The notes beneath the pieces were generated by a model. That model did no database searches and was not told where the DNA came from. It worked only from the letters and a program-made list of their open reading frames with translations. A program made the translations under genes and the position numbers. Below, one piece after another: positions 22,950-33,232 of a stretch of 33,232 bases of DNA; the stretch's first letter is position 1, and each line of letters starts with the position of its first letter. This stretch comes from Setaria digitata (Eukaryota; Nematoda; Chromadorea; Rhabditida; Setariidae): the NCBI GenBank assembly GCA_003640385.1, contig RCAB01000607.1:1-33232 (forward strand), in the 5' to 3' direction.

Positions 22950-23022
22950 GCGAGAGAGGATGAAAAGGAGAAGTGTGAGAGAGAGAGGGAGAGAGGAAGA
23001 GAGAGGGAAAGAGAGAAAGAAA
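22950..23022 (+). repeat. GA-rich purine tract
   Basis: Interrupted GA/GAGG/GAAA repeat, almost purely purine on the plus strand. The complementary minus-strand frame (22840-23055) is Ser/Leu/Pro-rich low complexity. Such tracts can form triplex DNA. Confidence 0.8.
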
Positions 23023-24289
23023 TCCTATAAATATTTCAAAAATTGCGGATTTCAATTTTGTTAAAATTAAAATAACATTTTTTCTTTGTTTTCTTTTATA
23101 ATTTTGTCATTTTTTCACATCTTTTTTTTTTTTTTTTGCTAAAAATTCCTTTGCAATGACGCAAAAGATAATATGCAATGAATTTTCCTTTCTTTCTTTT
23201 TTTTTTCTTTTTCTTTTTTTTTTTTTTTCAAAAAAAGACGAAATTTTTGCTAAATTATTGAAATTGTTGATGCACTATGGCAAGAACAGCTGACATTTTC
23301 AATTAGATATTGGATATGAATTTTTGCTGATGAAAATGAATGAAATAGCAAAGAGAATTGGCATATTAATTGATTTAATAAAGAAAACTGTAATGGAAAT
23401 TTAGTGAAGGTAAATTTTATTTTTCCTTTTTTTTTTTTTTTTTTTTTTTTTGGTGGAGGGGAGGGAAAAAGAAAGAAGGGAAAGGCAAATATTAAATTAA
23501 AAAGATAATGAGATCAAATTAATTTCATAAATAATTTTATTTATTCACTTGAAACAACTACATACGAAATTAATTTTACTCATTTATACATTTTCATTTG
23601 ATTTAACTTTTTTTTTTTCAGTAAAAATTTCACCAATAATTTAAGGCTTTCTTTTTTTTTTTTCCTTTTGTCATTCAAAAGCTTTTTCATCTTTCCATTT
23701 ATCATTCATCAAATCTTCTAATATTTTATTTTTTTTGGATTCCAATTTAGCCAGGAGCATTTTTTTTTGCGCAATGATTTGATAATGATAAGGAATATCT
23801 GATGCATTTCAATCATGTTAATAAATTTTTTTTTACAATTAATTTAAAGCATTTACTAATGTAAAGAATAAAGAGATGGCTAGACTCTTTCTTATAATTA
23901 ATTGGATAAATTTAATTGGCCAAAAAAGGAATGAAAGCAAATAAAGAAAAAAGCAAAAAATTTCTTGCCAGTTAATCATTTATCAACAAAAAAAGAAGCA
24001 ACTTTGTATAAATTAACTTTCCTATTTTAGCAATCAAAAAAAAAAAGGGAAAAAGTGAAAAAGTTCTTGAAAAAATTTTGAAATTTTTTTCTTTTTTCGT
24101 CTTTTTTTCTTTCTCAAATAAAAACAAAATTTTCAAGCATAGAAATAATTTCGCATTAAAGAATGAAATTAATATCAATTATAATAAAATGGGAAAAAAT
24201 GTAAGAAAGATGGCGAAATGAGTTTTGGTGAATTGATGATGAAAAGTATTTTAGATTGGAAGAAAAGCGGAAGAAAGTTTGCTCGAGAT
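23023..24289. other. Gene-free stretch with T runs
   Basis: No gene is supported. A 25-base T run at 23427-23451 is followed by GGTGGAGGGGAGGG, so pyrimidine and purine blocks adjoin. A minus-strand frame at 23972-24178 is Phe/Leu/Lys-rich low complexity. Confidence 0.6.
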
Positions 24290-24600
24290 GTGGTCGAGAG
24301 TGAAGTGTAATCCTTTCTTTCACCCTTCGCCTGGCTTTTCTTTCATCTCTCGATGCTCCGCTCCCGGCATTTCCTCCGCGGTGCTTCCTCCGCGGTGCTC
24401 TGCCCACATTCTTCTTCTTCTTCTTGATTTCTTCCAAAGCACGTCCACCTGAATGCACATCCTTCCGCGGTGCACCTTCCTCACTGATATTTTTCATCTT
24501 CCAGATATTTCTCCTAACGCTCCTGCTCGACTTCTTTTTCTTTCTCCCCGGTGTTCTTTTCTCCCGGCTCTTTTCTCCCGATGCTTTTCTTCCCTTCACA
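24290..24600. repeat. GC-richer, strand-skewed degenerate minisatellite
   Basis: This island has markedly more G and C than the rest of the window, and the plus strand is mostly pyrimidine. TTCCTCCGCGGTGC occurs as a perfect tandem pair at 24371-24384 and 24385-24398. Related words lie at 24463-24473 (TTCCGCGGTGC), 24542-24556, 24559-24570 and 24573-24584. The minus strand has an open frame of about 165 codons between stops, rich in Lys, Arg and Gly. It has no ATG until its middle, and the purine-rich strand cannot easily form stop codons. Two plus-strand frames overlap it. I see no domain. It could be a minisatellite, part of a non-coding RNA or a low-complexity exon, in that order of likelihood. 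Confidence 0.5.
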
Positions 24601-26035
24601 TTAACTTTAACCTTCCACTTCTCATTTTTTTCTCTGTTCCAGTCTCGAGATACATACTAGATAGTGTTATCTAAAGAAATCACTAAGCAAAGAAAAAAAA
24701 ACATTATTTAGCTTTATTATTTTGCCTAAAAAAAGAAAAAAAAACCATAAAATGTAAGAAAAGAAACAAAATCTTGATAACATTTAAAAAAAAAAATTAA
24801 TGAAAAGCACAACCATGAAAAAGGAAATAAAAAAATCTCAAAGAAACTTAAGTTTTTTGGGTTTTTTTTTAATACAAGTGAAAATATGTAATCGTTAAAT
24901 AAAAAAGGTAATTGAAATTCATTTTTTTTTTTTTAAACTACATTATGTCTAAAATATTATGCTATTTCAAAAAAAAATTAAATTTCGACAAAATTTATTG
25001 CAGTGAAATGAAAATAAATTTTTTTCTTCGCTTAAATACTTAATAATTTTTCGATAATTAATTTCTTCTGGCTTTTTCTTTTTATTTACAGCACATACTA
25101 CTGATTAAGAGCAATTGATTATCACTCATTGATTGATACTACTTACCGTATAACTTTTAATTTTATCTTAAATTATTCTAGAGCAATTAATAAGAGGATA
25201 AAAATTTGTAGCGTAAGCAGCAATTCAATAACTAATTTTTGCAATTCTAATTAATCCTTGAGGCTGTTAATTAATTTTTTCAAAATTACCGATAGCAATT
25301 ATTGAAAGTTACTGCCACAAAATTTAAAATGGCACGTTTTTTTTTTTTTTTTTTTTTTAAGGAAAAATAAATCTGACAAAAAGAGAAGTAAAAAATGCGA
25401 ATTTATTTTTTCGAATATTAAATTTAATAAAAAATTGTCGTTATATAACATAAGAATTCAATAATCAGTATTTTGCAAATTAATTTCGCATACGGCATAA
25501 TTTTTTCATATTTTTCAACAATATTTTCTGACACAATTCTTTGCTGCCTTCCTATTTATGGAGTGAATTTTAATTTGAAAAAAAAAAAAATGGAAATTGG
25601 CTATTTAAAAAAAAAAAGAAATTAAAATGCACCTTGCCAAATTTAAGTAATTATTTAATTGCAAAAGTAAACAAAATGATAAGTAAAAAATTTTTATACT
25701 CAAAATTTATAAATCCTTCCAAATTTTACAAAAAATTTCTGTGAAATAACACTTGTAAGAAAGAATTTGCAAAAAACAAAATTTTAAATTCAGCCCTTAA
25801 TGTATTTGTTGCGTTATCACTCATACACAACAGTAATTTTTATTAAATTTTAAAAATTTTTAAATAAAAATAAATGATGGAAAAGAATTGAACCATAAAA
25901 GGTGTAATTAAATTAAGAAGGAAAATTGACAAAATGAGGCATTGAAACGGAAAATTCTGTCATTTTAAGGCGGAAAAAAAAATGATCGAACAGTTCTATT
26001 TTGATGTATCATAAAATATTTAAAAAAAAAAATAT
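24601..26035. other. Gene-free AT-rich stretch
   Basis: No gene or RNA was recognised. The stretch has A/T runs, including 22 T at 25337-25358, and ordinary AT-rich sequence. Confidence 0.6.
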
Positions 26036-26060
26036 AACAATAATAATAATAATAATAAAT
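26036..26060 (+). repeat. (AAT)n microsatellite
   Basis: About seven AAT units lie about 30 bp before the 227-bp duplication. Confidence 0.85.
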
Positions 26061-26091
26061 GATAAATGCAGCAGGAATAACATATTTTCAC

Positions 26092-26546
26092 TATTGTTTT
26101 GTTGCAAAATTTTAATGTTTCAAAACAAAATAATTCATTTCAACTTTTTTAATTATGATATTCTGGATATTTAGTACATAAAATGCATTAAAAAAATTTT
26201 ATTTATTTATGTAATTTTCTTTGCAGAAAACAAAAAAAAAAAGAAAAAAATGCAAAGTGATTCCTAAAAATTTTTGTTTTTATGGAAGCCAAAATCAAAT
26301 CTTACCGAAACAAAAAGTNTATTGTTTTGTTGCAAAATTTTAATGTTTCAAAACAAAATAATTCATTTCAACTTTTTTAATTATGATATTCTGGATATTT
26401 AGTACATAAAATGCATTAAAAAAATTTTATTTATTTATGTAATTTTCTTTGCAGAAAACAAAAAAAAAAAAAAAAAAATGCAAAGTGATTCCTAAAAATT
26501 TTTGTTTTTATGGAAGCCAAAATCAAATCTTACCGAAACAAAAAGT
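26092..26546 (+). repeat. 227-bp direct duplication joined at a single N (probable assembly artefact)
   Basis: Positions 26092-26318 are repeated at 26320-26546. The copies have equal length and I find one difference, a G versus an A inside an A run (about 26243 versus 26471). The only base between them is the N at 26319, the sole ambiguous base I noticed in the window. The simplest explanation is two contig ends overlapping by 227 bp that were joined without merging. No coding frame is present. Confidence 0.9.
26319..26319. other. Ambiguous base N at a duplication junction
   Basis: A single N lies exactly between the two copies of the 227-bp duplicate. It probably marks a scaffold join. Confidence 0.9.
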
Positions 26547-27830
26547 ACGAAAATTTACAGAGTTATAAATTTAAAAATTCAAAGTAGCATTATAATGATT
26601 ATTAGTAAAAGATAATGGGAAAATTTGTTTGATGGAATGCTTATTTATTTACTTTTTTTTTTTTAAAAATCATTTGCGGAAAGCTAAGTGGAAAATTTTT
26701 TTGAATTTTATAAATAAAAGTTTAATTTGAATGTTCAAAATCATTTATTACAAATCGCTTTTTGTCCCAAAAATTTTGACGAGCAATTTGTCTATGAATG
26801 ATAATAGAAGACATAAATAATATATAGAAATTCTGTTTATTTGTTTAATTAACTTTCTACATATTTAATGTGTCCGATTAATTTCGAAAATTATGTGAAG
26901 GAATTCCCAAAGATTGTTAATTAATTAATTTTAAAGAAACACTAATTTATTAAAAATGATCCCTATTAATATACGCATTTAAAACAATATCAATTAATCA
27001 ATTAGTAATTTGATTTGATTGAATATGTATTTTTTTTTCAGCAATTATTAGTTTCTCATATCAGTTAACCGTATATTTTGACATCTTTATTTTATAAATA
27101 CATGCTTAATTAGTTAAAACTGCTAGAAAACAAAAAAACTCAAATTAACTAGGGAGTGGTTAAGATAGAGATATTTGATTGATATAAATTAGTGAAATAA
27201 TTATGAAAAAAAAAATCATCTAAAAGAATGCAATTGCACTATCTAGTTATTACTAAATGTATAAGATAAACTTTATACATGATAATTTTCGTTGCAATTA
27301 GCAATGTCATTTCTTTTGTATGATGAAATAATCATGATAACATTTAGATCATACGATTGCCGGCATACGATATAGAGCGCCTGGCTTGGCTTCTAATAAC
27401 ACAAAAAAAATAAATCACCGTAGCCAAAGACTGTATGTAACTGGCTAGTATACAGTTTAATGAATGGTTATAAATAACTGCACATTTGCTAATTTATTAA
27501 TTAGAAATATTAACGATTATTGCATTAATGAACTATTGACAGTATAATTTCTTATGAAGAAATCACGAAAAGTGCAATATACAATCTTCTTTCTAACTAC
27601 TAATTGACTAAAAAAAGAAGGAATTATTAATTAACAGTAATGATTGGTAGCAACAAGAATCATAAGTGGAAGAATTTTAATTTCAAATAATACAATCAAT
27701 AACAAATGGAAAATTTTTGAGGAATTCAGAAGAAGGCATAGGTAGAAGAAAATAGCAAAATGTTGAGGCAGTGAAAAGGCTTTTCATTTTATTTCAATTT
27801 TAAACAGTTGTTAATGTTTTGAAAAGTGGT

Positions 27831-27833
<3 letters not shown>
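26547..27833. other. Gene-free AT-rich stretch
   Basis: No gene is supported. TGTATAA/TTATACA form a short inverted repeat near 27260-27280. ATACGAT is repeated at 27351 and 27365 around the palindrome TGCCGGCA. The interval 27340-27470 is somewhat less AT-rich than its surroundings but has no long frame. Confidence 0.55.

Positions 27834-27916
<83 letters not shown>
27834..27916 (+). repeat. (TG)n microsatellite, about 41 units
   Basis: An 83-base uninterrupted TG repeat. It is the longest perfect dinucleotide repeat in the window. It is likely length-polymorphic and could adopt left-handed Z-DNA. Confidence 0.95.
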
Positions 27917-27917
<1 letters not shown>

Positions 27918-28127
27918 GCATTGGGTATATTTTAAAAATGAGATTTTAAACAAACTTATAAAATTTTAAGTGCATACCGAAAAACTTTTGATAAAACAAA
28001 AAGAAATTCTTCGTTCTTTCCTTTATTTTTTTTTCTTTTTATTTATTTATTTTACCATATTAATTTGTCCACAATTTCATGCAAAATTTAACAGTGGATT
28101 GATTAATTTATTCACTCGCAATCGTTT

Positions 28128-28190
28128 GTCATTATTATTATTATTGTTATCGTTATTATTATTATTGTTATTATTATTATTATTAGTGTT
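28128..28190 (+). repeat. TTA/TTG trinucleotide tract
   Basis: TTATTA units with occasional TTG and TCG interruptions. Read in one frame they give a poly-leucine stretch inside a frame at 27970-28290. That frame starts with GTG and ends in a Lys run, so it is not credible as a gene. Confidence 0.85.
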
Positions 28191-28885
28191 AATTAAATTA
28201 AGGTATGCAAAAAAAAAAAAAAAAAAAAGAAATGAAGAAATGAATTTTGATGCGTTTCATTTTTATCATGCTATTTTAAAAATTAAATAACATTTTTTTT
28301 TTATATAAAATAGAATAAGCAAGCAAAGAATAGAAGAAGAAAAATGAATGATTGAATGAAGACACTAATTTTACCGAATTGTTGATAATTGCTGCTCTGT
28401 ACAGAGAAATGGAAATTTTGAATGCCTCAAATTTGTTAATTTTGACTATTCAAATTTAATGAAAAGAAATTTAAATTTTTACAAAAAAGTTTGCCTATTT
28501 TTACAGTCTTCAATTCTAAGATAAACTAGAGGGAGCGTTTTTTATTTTATCTGAAACTTTAGGCAAATATCGTAAGCTTTTCTTTTTTTTGAATTTCGAA
28601 AATCCTTAAATTGAAATTTCAATTATTTCAGAGGTTTATTTTTCAGTTTGTTTTGAATGAGAAAAGAAGCGAAATAGGCCCAAGCATTATTGCGTTTAAA
28701 AATTCTTCATGCAATTGATAAAAACAATAAAACACAGAGCACAGAGTACGGTGCAATACGGTAGTGAAAACTATTTGATATTAAGTAAGCATTATCAAAT
28801 AATCAGCTAGAAACGGAACGAAGAAATTTATTGACCAGTTGAAATAAGAATGTTATATCAAATGCTTATAATGTTTGCATCACAG
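28191..28885. other. Gene-free AT-rich stretch
   Basis: No gene is seen. Short direct repeats (ACAGAG twice and TACGGT twice) lie near 28735-28762. Confidence 0.55.
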
Positions 28886-29294
28886 CTTATCACTTATCAT
28901 GATAGACTAAATGTTTATTGACAGTGTTTGACATTTTGCTCATTAAAATGCTCAAAAAAATAGTTTTATATCATAAACTCAAAAAAAAAAAAAGAATTTT
29001 TTTTTGCTTTATGTTAACAAAACAACAATTAAATTAATCGCAGTCTGATTGGTTGATGAGTGGATGAATTTGAAATAACAATTAATGCTTATCATTTTGC
29101 ATGATAAATTCTTGGTTTGATTAAAACGTCAATGTAATTTAATTCGCTTCAAATAGCAGAAGGAAAAAAAGGCAAAAGAAAATGAAAAATGCTACAGGTA
29201 CACAATGATAAGCTATAAGAAATAGTGATGTTATGATTTTCTTTTTTTTCCTTTCTCTCTCTCTCTCTCTCTTTTTTTTTTCCTTAATGATAAG
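28886..29294. promoter_or_regulatory. Cluster of five TGATAAG (GATA-type) sites
   Basis: CTTATCA occurs at 28886-28892, 28893-28899 and 29088-29094. TGATAAG occurs at 29206-29212 and 29288-29294. A sixth TGATAA lies at 29102. Three of the sites share the longer word AATGATAAGC in either orientation. TGATAAG is the site used by nematode intestinal GATA factors. The word is also common elsewhere in this window, and no gene is recognised nearby, so an enhancer role is only a possibility. Confidence 0.35.
29255..29272 (+). repeat. (CT)9 microsatellite
   Basis: Eighteen bases of perfect CT followed by a T run. It makes a plus-strand frame (29233-29436) Phe/Ser/Leu-rich, which is not a gene. Confidence 0.85.
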
Positions 29295-32200
29295 CTGTTT
29301 ACATTGGTTTATATATTATCATTTCTCAATATTTTCTCATGATTCATCAAATATTTTTTCATTTTTTCCACTTCGAAAGAATGATGAAAAAGTGAAAAAA
29401 AAGAAATTAGTCTTCAAAACAATTACTATATTTTAATGTAAAGCTTTATCGTATATGCTAAATAGTTTCAGTAACTTTAAGGTTTAGCAAGAAAAAAAAA
29501 AAAAAATGACTCTTAAAGGTGATTTTCCTAAAGCTGAGATGCTTTTTATGAGCAAACAAATGTAAAAAAGTTACATTTTCCAAAATTTTATGAGTGGCCA
29601 AAAAAAAAAAAGGAAGAAAAAAGTTTGAAAAGGTCAGCATAAACTTATAAGAATAAAAAAAAAAAAAAACATTTAACCCGAGATGTTTTTTTTTTTTTTT
29701 CTCGTAATAGATTATATTAGCAAAATATTTGTCGGTTCACACATAAATTAGCTTTACTTATTAAAAACATTTTCATTTATTTCTCAGTATTTGTCTTAGA
29801 ATGATACTTTTTTATGAATTTTATTTTTCAAAAGCTTTCGTTTCACACCAAAATAATTCAGAAACTAAAACAAACTTTTTCAAATAATAATTCCACGTCT
29901 GGGCACTTTTTTTTTTCTCAAACAAACAACTAATTAGAAGCATTTCTTGTTCTTGACATTTGAAGGAGTGGAAATTTAAACTTAATTGTACACTTAAGAT
30001 GATAATTTAGTAAGCACTCTATATGACTATCAGTGGAATGCAACACTGCCTAATTATGTTACCTGGTTAAATTAGCATCACTTAAAAAGTGAAAATTTTA
30101 AAAATTTGAAAGTAAAAGTTTTGATAATTGAAATTTGCCTTCCTGTTCAATACAGGTAAGTGAATAAGATACGGGAGAAAATTTAAATTATGCAATAAAT
30201 TTGTTTTAAATTAATTTTTTGCGAAAATCTCACTTTTAAACAAAAATTTGTTATTTGCCACTTCATTTCGTTAACTGATAAATGCAAAAAATAAACTTAT
30301 AAATTTGCACTAAAATTGAATTATTATGTAAAAAAAAAAAAATGTATTTTATTCTGAAATGAAAGAGATAAATAAGATTTTATACTTGAGACGTGCACAA
30401 ATTGAGTGAAAATTTGGAGCGATTTGAAATTTTATTCGAAAATGTTTCTTTTGGTATTGTAATTTTTTCTTGTAAATATGCTTGAAATTTTCAATTAAAA
30501 TTTTAAATTGAAAAGATATGCTTTCCAGTGCTAAGAAGTGACTAAAAAAAGTTTGCTACTATGTCACAAGGAAAAAAATAAAAATGCTAATAACTTAAAC
30601 CATTCAATTAAATTAATTTTTATTGCAAGTCAAAGGAAAAAAAAAAATGATGAATGCAAACTTTTGAAATTCAAAATTTGCTCCTTTTTGCCTATAATTT
30701 TGTGGAATCACAAAAACTTCGCTCATTTTTGCTGAGATTTTTACATTAAACAAATTTGATTTGAAAGTAAAAATTTTTAAAAGCAATAAAAAAGTATGCA
30801 ACAATAGTGGATAATTATTTGAACATCCAAAAATGCTTAATTTCAAACAATTTTGAAACATTTTGGAATGCCCAAAAGTTTTGCTTGTTTTTTCCATTTC
30901 ATTCCAACAAAAATTTAAAAATGAAAGCTTTAAGAAAAAAAAAATCTTTTAAAATTAGAAACTTGAAATTTTCAAATAAAATAAGCATAATGACAAAAAA
31001 TAAAAAAAGATTGGTAAAAAATTTCAATAATATCAAATTTTTTTTCTTTCTAATGTGGATTTGAAAAAAAAAAAAAGCAAAAATTGAAACTAACAATTTT
31101 TAATTCTTGCAAGAAACAACTTCCAATGCTTTGGGACAAGTTTAAGTAAAAAAAAAAAATTCACGAAATTATGAAAAATTTTTTTAATTGCCTAGAAATG
31201 AAGAAGTTATACCATTTTTTTTTTCTACTTTTTTGGTGTAGTTTCTTTCCATTTAAAAGCTAAAAATTTGCTTAATAATTCTAACAAAAGTTGGGCGTAA
31301 GAGTTTTCTAAATTTAATTTAAATATTTGTTCAAAGAAGGGTTGAAAAAAAGTTCACCGAAATTAATATATTCGATTATAAATTTCTAAAATATGAATTT
31401 TAATCAAAAAAAAAAGGAATGAAAAAAGAAAAGAAAAAAGGAAAATGGTACTAAATAAAAATGAAACAAATCTGTGTTTGAAATTCACAAAAAATATTAG
31501 TCAGTAATTTTGCTGGGATTAGAAATTTCGAGGAAAATCTATTGTATAGTGCAGATTTTGCAATTATAAATGATATGATTTATAATATGTTTATACATAA
31601 ATAAAATTATGTATGGTACTGATTATATGTAATATGTTGATTTTCTATTTAATAAAAAAAGTTTTTGAAAATTAAATTGCCAATTACTAGTAAATGATAT
31701 AAACTTCTTTAGGAACTGACATAAGAAAAAAAAAAAATTAAAAAGTACAATCAATTTCTTAAGAAAAATAGAATTCAAAAAAAAAAAATAAAGTGGTAAA
31801 TAGAAATTAAAATGAAGGATTTTCTGTGTTCGATGTTGAAAAAAAAAAAAAAAAAAAAAAAAAAGAAAAGGAAAATACGCCTTATCAGTTGAAAAATACA
31901 TCTTATCAGGAGCGTACTTTCCATACACAACATATTTGGTTTTAAACAGCTTGAGAATTTTTGCTCTCCTTTTTTTTTTTTGTCATCTTTAAATGGACAA
32001 AAGTTTTTACATTTCATTTAATTTTGATTAAAGAGAAAATAAAAATGCAAAAAAAAAAAGAGTTTGCTTTTTTTCCACTTGCAATTTTCAAATAAAATAA
32101 ATGAAAGGAAAACAAACAAAAGAAAAAAGAAATAAAAAATTTATTTTGAGTTTAAATATTTCACTGATAATGTCAACACAGAATGTTTTATTTTAGATGT

Positions 32201-33165
32201 TTTTTGTAAAATGGAAAATTGTTTTGATGCAATATGAAATGGTTTAATAGAAATTTGAAAAATATTTATTTCAGAAAAAAAAAAAAAAAAGAATTCCAAA
32301 TCATTTTTGTAACAAAATGTCACTCTTCTGCATAAATAAAAAATTTTAATCCTATGGAAATTTAACGAAAATTAAGAAACGAAAGAAGAGAAACGAAATG
32401 TGAAAGCAATTCGGTAGCACTTTTTTGAAACTTAGCTTCTAAATTTTGCTATGAAAGAAACGAAAAAAGCAAGAGGAAGACAATGAAACTAATTGCAATT
32501 CATTTAAAAATTAGATTTTAAATTTTATAAAATGCTATTAACGAAATGTATAAACAGCGTAGCGGTTTTCCTTTTCTCTTTTAAAAGAAAAAAAAAAAGA
32601 AAAAAAGAAAAAAATTATGAGATAAATTTTGGAGAATCACTTAGGCGCTTTTTTTTTTCTAAAATGAAAATGTAATAGCAAATTTATAGTTTTTGGAAAA
32701 AAAATTTTTGAAATTCATTTTAAAAAAAAGGAAAAAGAAATGGCTAAAGAATTTTTTTTGATTCAATTCATTCGGTTGAAACGAACAAAATTTTGATACT
32801 ACGTGTTAACCTACAGTTATCACCTATCAGTGTCCACTGACTCACTTTGAAAGAATTAAATTAACAATGAGACGGTTTTACTTTCACGTTTAGCGTACAC
32901 TGTTGTGAGGTTTTTAGACTCGTAAATAATCATACCGATAGCAAAAATGAAGTGATTTTGAAATATTAAGAGATGGGAAGAGAAAAAGAGAAGAAAAATG
33001 GAATTTTAAAGGCAATTTTTGGAATTTTTAGAGCTGAAAAAAAAAAGTGCAAGAAAAGTTTTGGATAGACAGTAGCCAAATGATAAAACGAAAGGTATGT
33101 TAGCATAGATCAAGAAAGCAGTTGAAAAAAAGGAAAGTTGAATCATCAAATATTGACAGGATCTG
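29295..33165. other. Gene-free stretch with dense A/T homopolymers
   Basis: No gene is supported. It contains 26 A at 31839-31864 and many shorter runs. Frames at 29458-29640, 30538-30735, 30613-30897, 30807-31064, 30899-31096, 31623-31928, 31775-32017 and 32141-32323 overlap each other on both strands and are Phe/Lys-rich. I recognised no family, splice-site pattern or RNA gene. Confidence 0.55.
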
Positions 33166-33179
33166 TTTGCATGCTTCAC

Positions 33180-33232
33180 GCAAGTTTTCAGCTTGCATTC
33201 CTCGACGGTACTGCATGCAAGCCTTCAGCTTG
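33180..33232 (+). repeat. Start of a 37-bp-period repeat with small hairpins at the right edge
   Basis: GCAAGTTTTCAGCTTG (33180-33195) recurs as GCAAGCCTTCAGCTTG (33217-33232), matching 14 of 16 bases at a spacing of 37. Each copy can fold as CAAG/CTTG around a short loop, and GCATGC words lie nearby. The second copy is cut by the window end, so the array length is unknown. The sequence is clearly less AT-rich than the preceding kilobases. Confidence 0.5.

Noticed and set aside
24156..24599. 147-codon minus-strand frame rich in Lys/Arg/Gly
   Set aside because: It begins with GTG, not ATG. The C-terminal third turns into ordinary AT-rich translation. The purine-rich strand lacks stop codons for compositional reasons. 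No domain is visible.
27970..28290. 106-codon frame with a poly-leucine stretch
   Set aside because: It begins with GTG. The leucine stretch is a TTA microsatellite and the lysine stretch an A run.
30613..30897. 94-codon minus-strand frame starting with ATG
   Set aside because: Its composition follows the AT-rich background, it overlaps a plus-strand frame, and it has no recognisable domain or splice signals.
33195..33232. CTGCATGCAAGC near the end resembling a cloning-vector polylinker
   Set aside because: The match breaks after about 12 bases, and the flanks form an internal 37-bp repeat unrelated to vector sequence.

Overview
This window looks like non-coding DNA from an animal nuclear genome, most likely a nematode draft assembly. 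It is extremely AT-rich. Runs of A or T longer than about 9 bases recur every one to two hundred bases, microsatellites are common, and there is no bacterial-style gene packing. The one convincing coding segment carries a eukaryotic splice donor. It encodes a secreted protein with an insulin-like-growth-factor-binding-protein (IGFBP) N-terminal domain. The nematode assignment is an inference from base composition, style and this single gene. No spliced-leader RNA, rRNA, tRNA or mitochondrial sequence was found to confirm it.

Layout. Positions 1-249 are a 39-bp minisatellite that decays from near-perfect to degenerate copies. From 250 to about 12500 I see no gene. That stretch holds a 43-bp perfect palindrome (1037-1079), a 13-bp-stem hairpin (1269-1301), a three-copy degenerate repeat (2268-2390), a homopolymer-poor island (about 2520-3605), CA/CAGA microsatellites (3905-4110), a nested inverted repeat resembling a miniature transposon (7574-7796) and a degenerate array with a period near 25 bp (11340-11665). 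The IGFBP-domain exon lies at 12572-12956 on the minus strand. A palindromic double GATA site sits 4 bases upstream of its ATG, and further upstream are GAT, CA, AT and CT simple repeats (13126-14030).

The right half, 14000-33232, has no gene I can support. It holds an ACGT-rich palindromic cluster (16383-16515), a G-rich tract (19437-19520), a GA tract (22950-23022) and a GC-richer, purine/pyrimidine-skewed degenerate minisatellite at 24290-24600. It also holds a 227-bp direct duplication joined at a single N (26092-26546), which is almost certainly an assembly artefact. Further right are a roughly 41-copy TG microsatellite (27834-27916), a TTA tract (28128-28190), a cluster of TGATAAG sites (28886-29294) and the start of a 37-bp repeat at the right edge.

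With one recognisable gene there is no pathway to reconstruct, and I see no previously undescribed multi-gene system. The points most worth checking are the assembly duplication, the structure of the IGFBP gene, the nested inverted repeat, and the clusters of palindromic or GATA-like sites.
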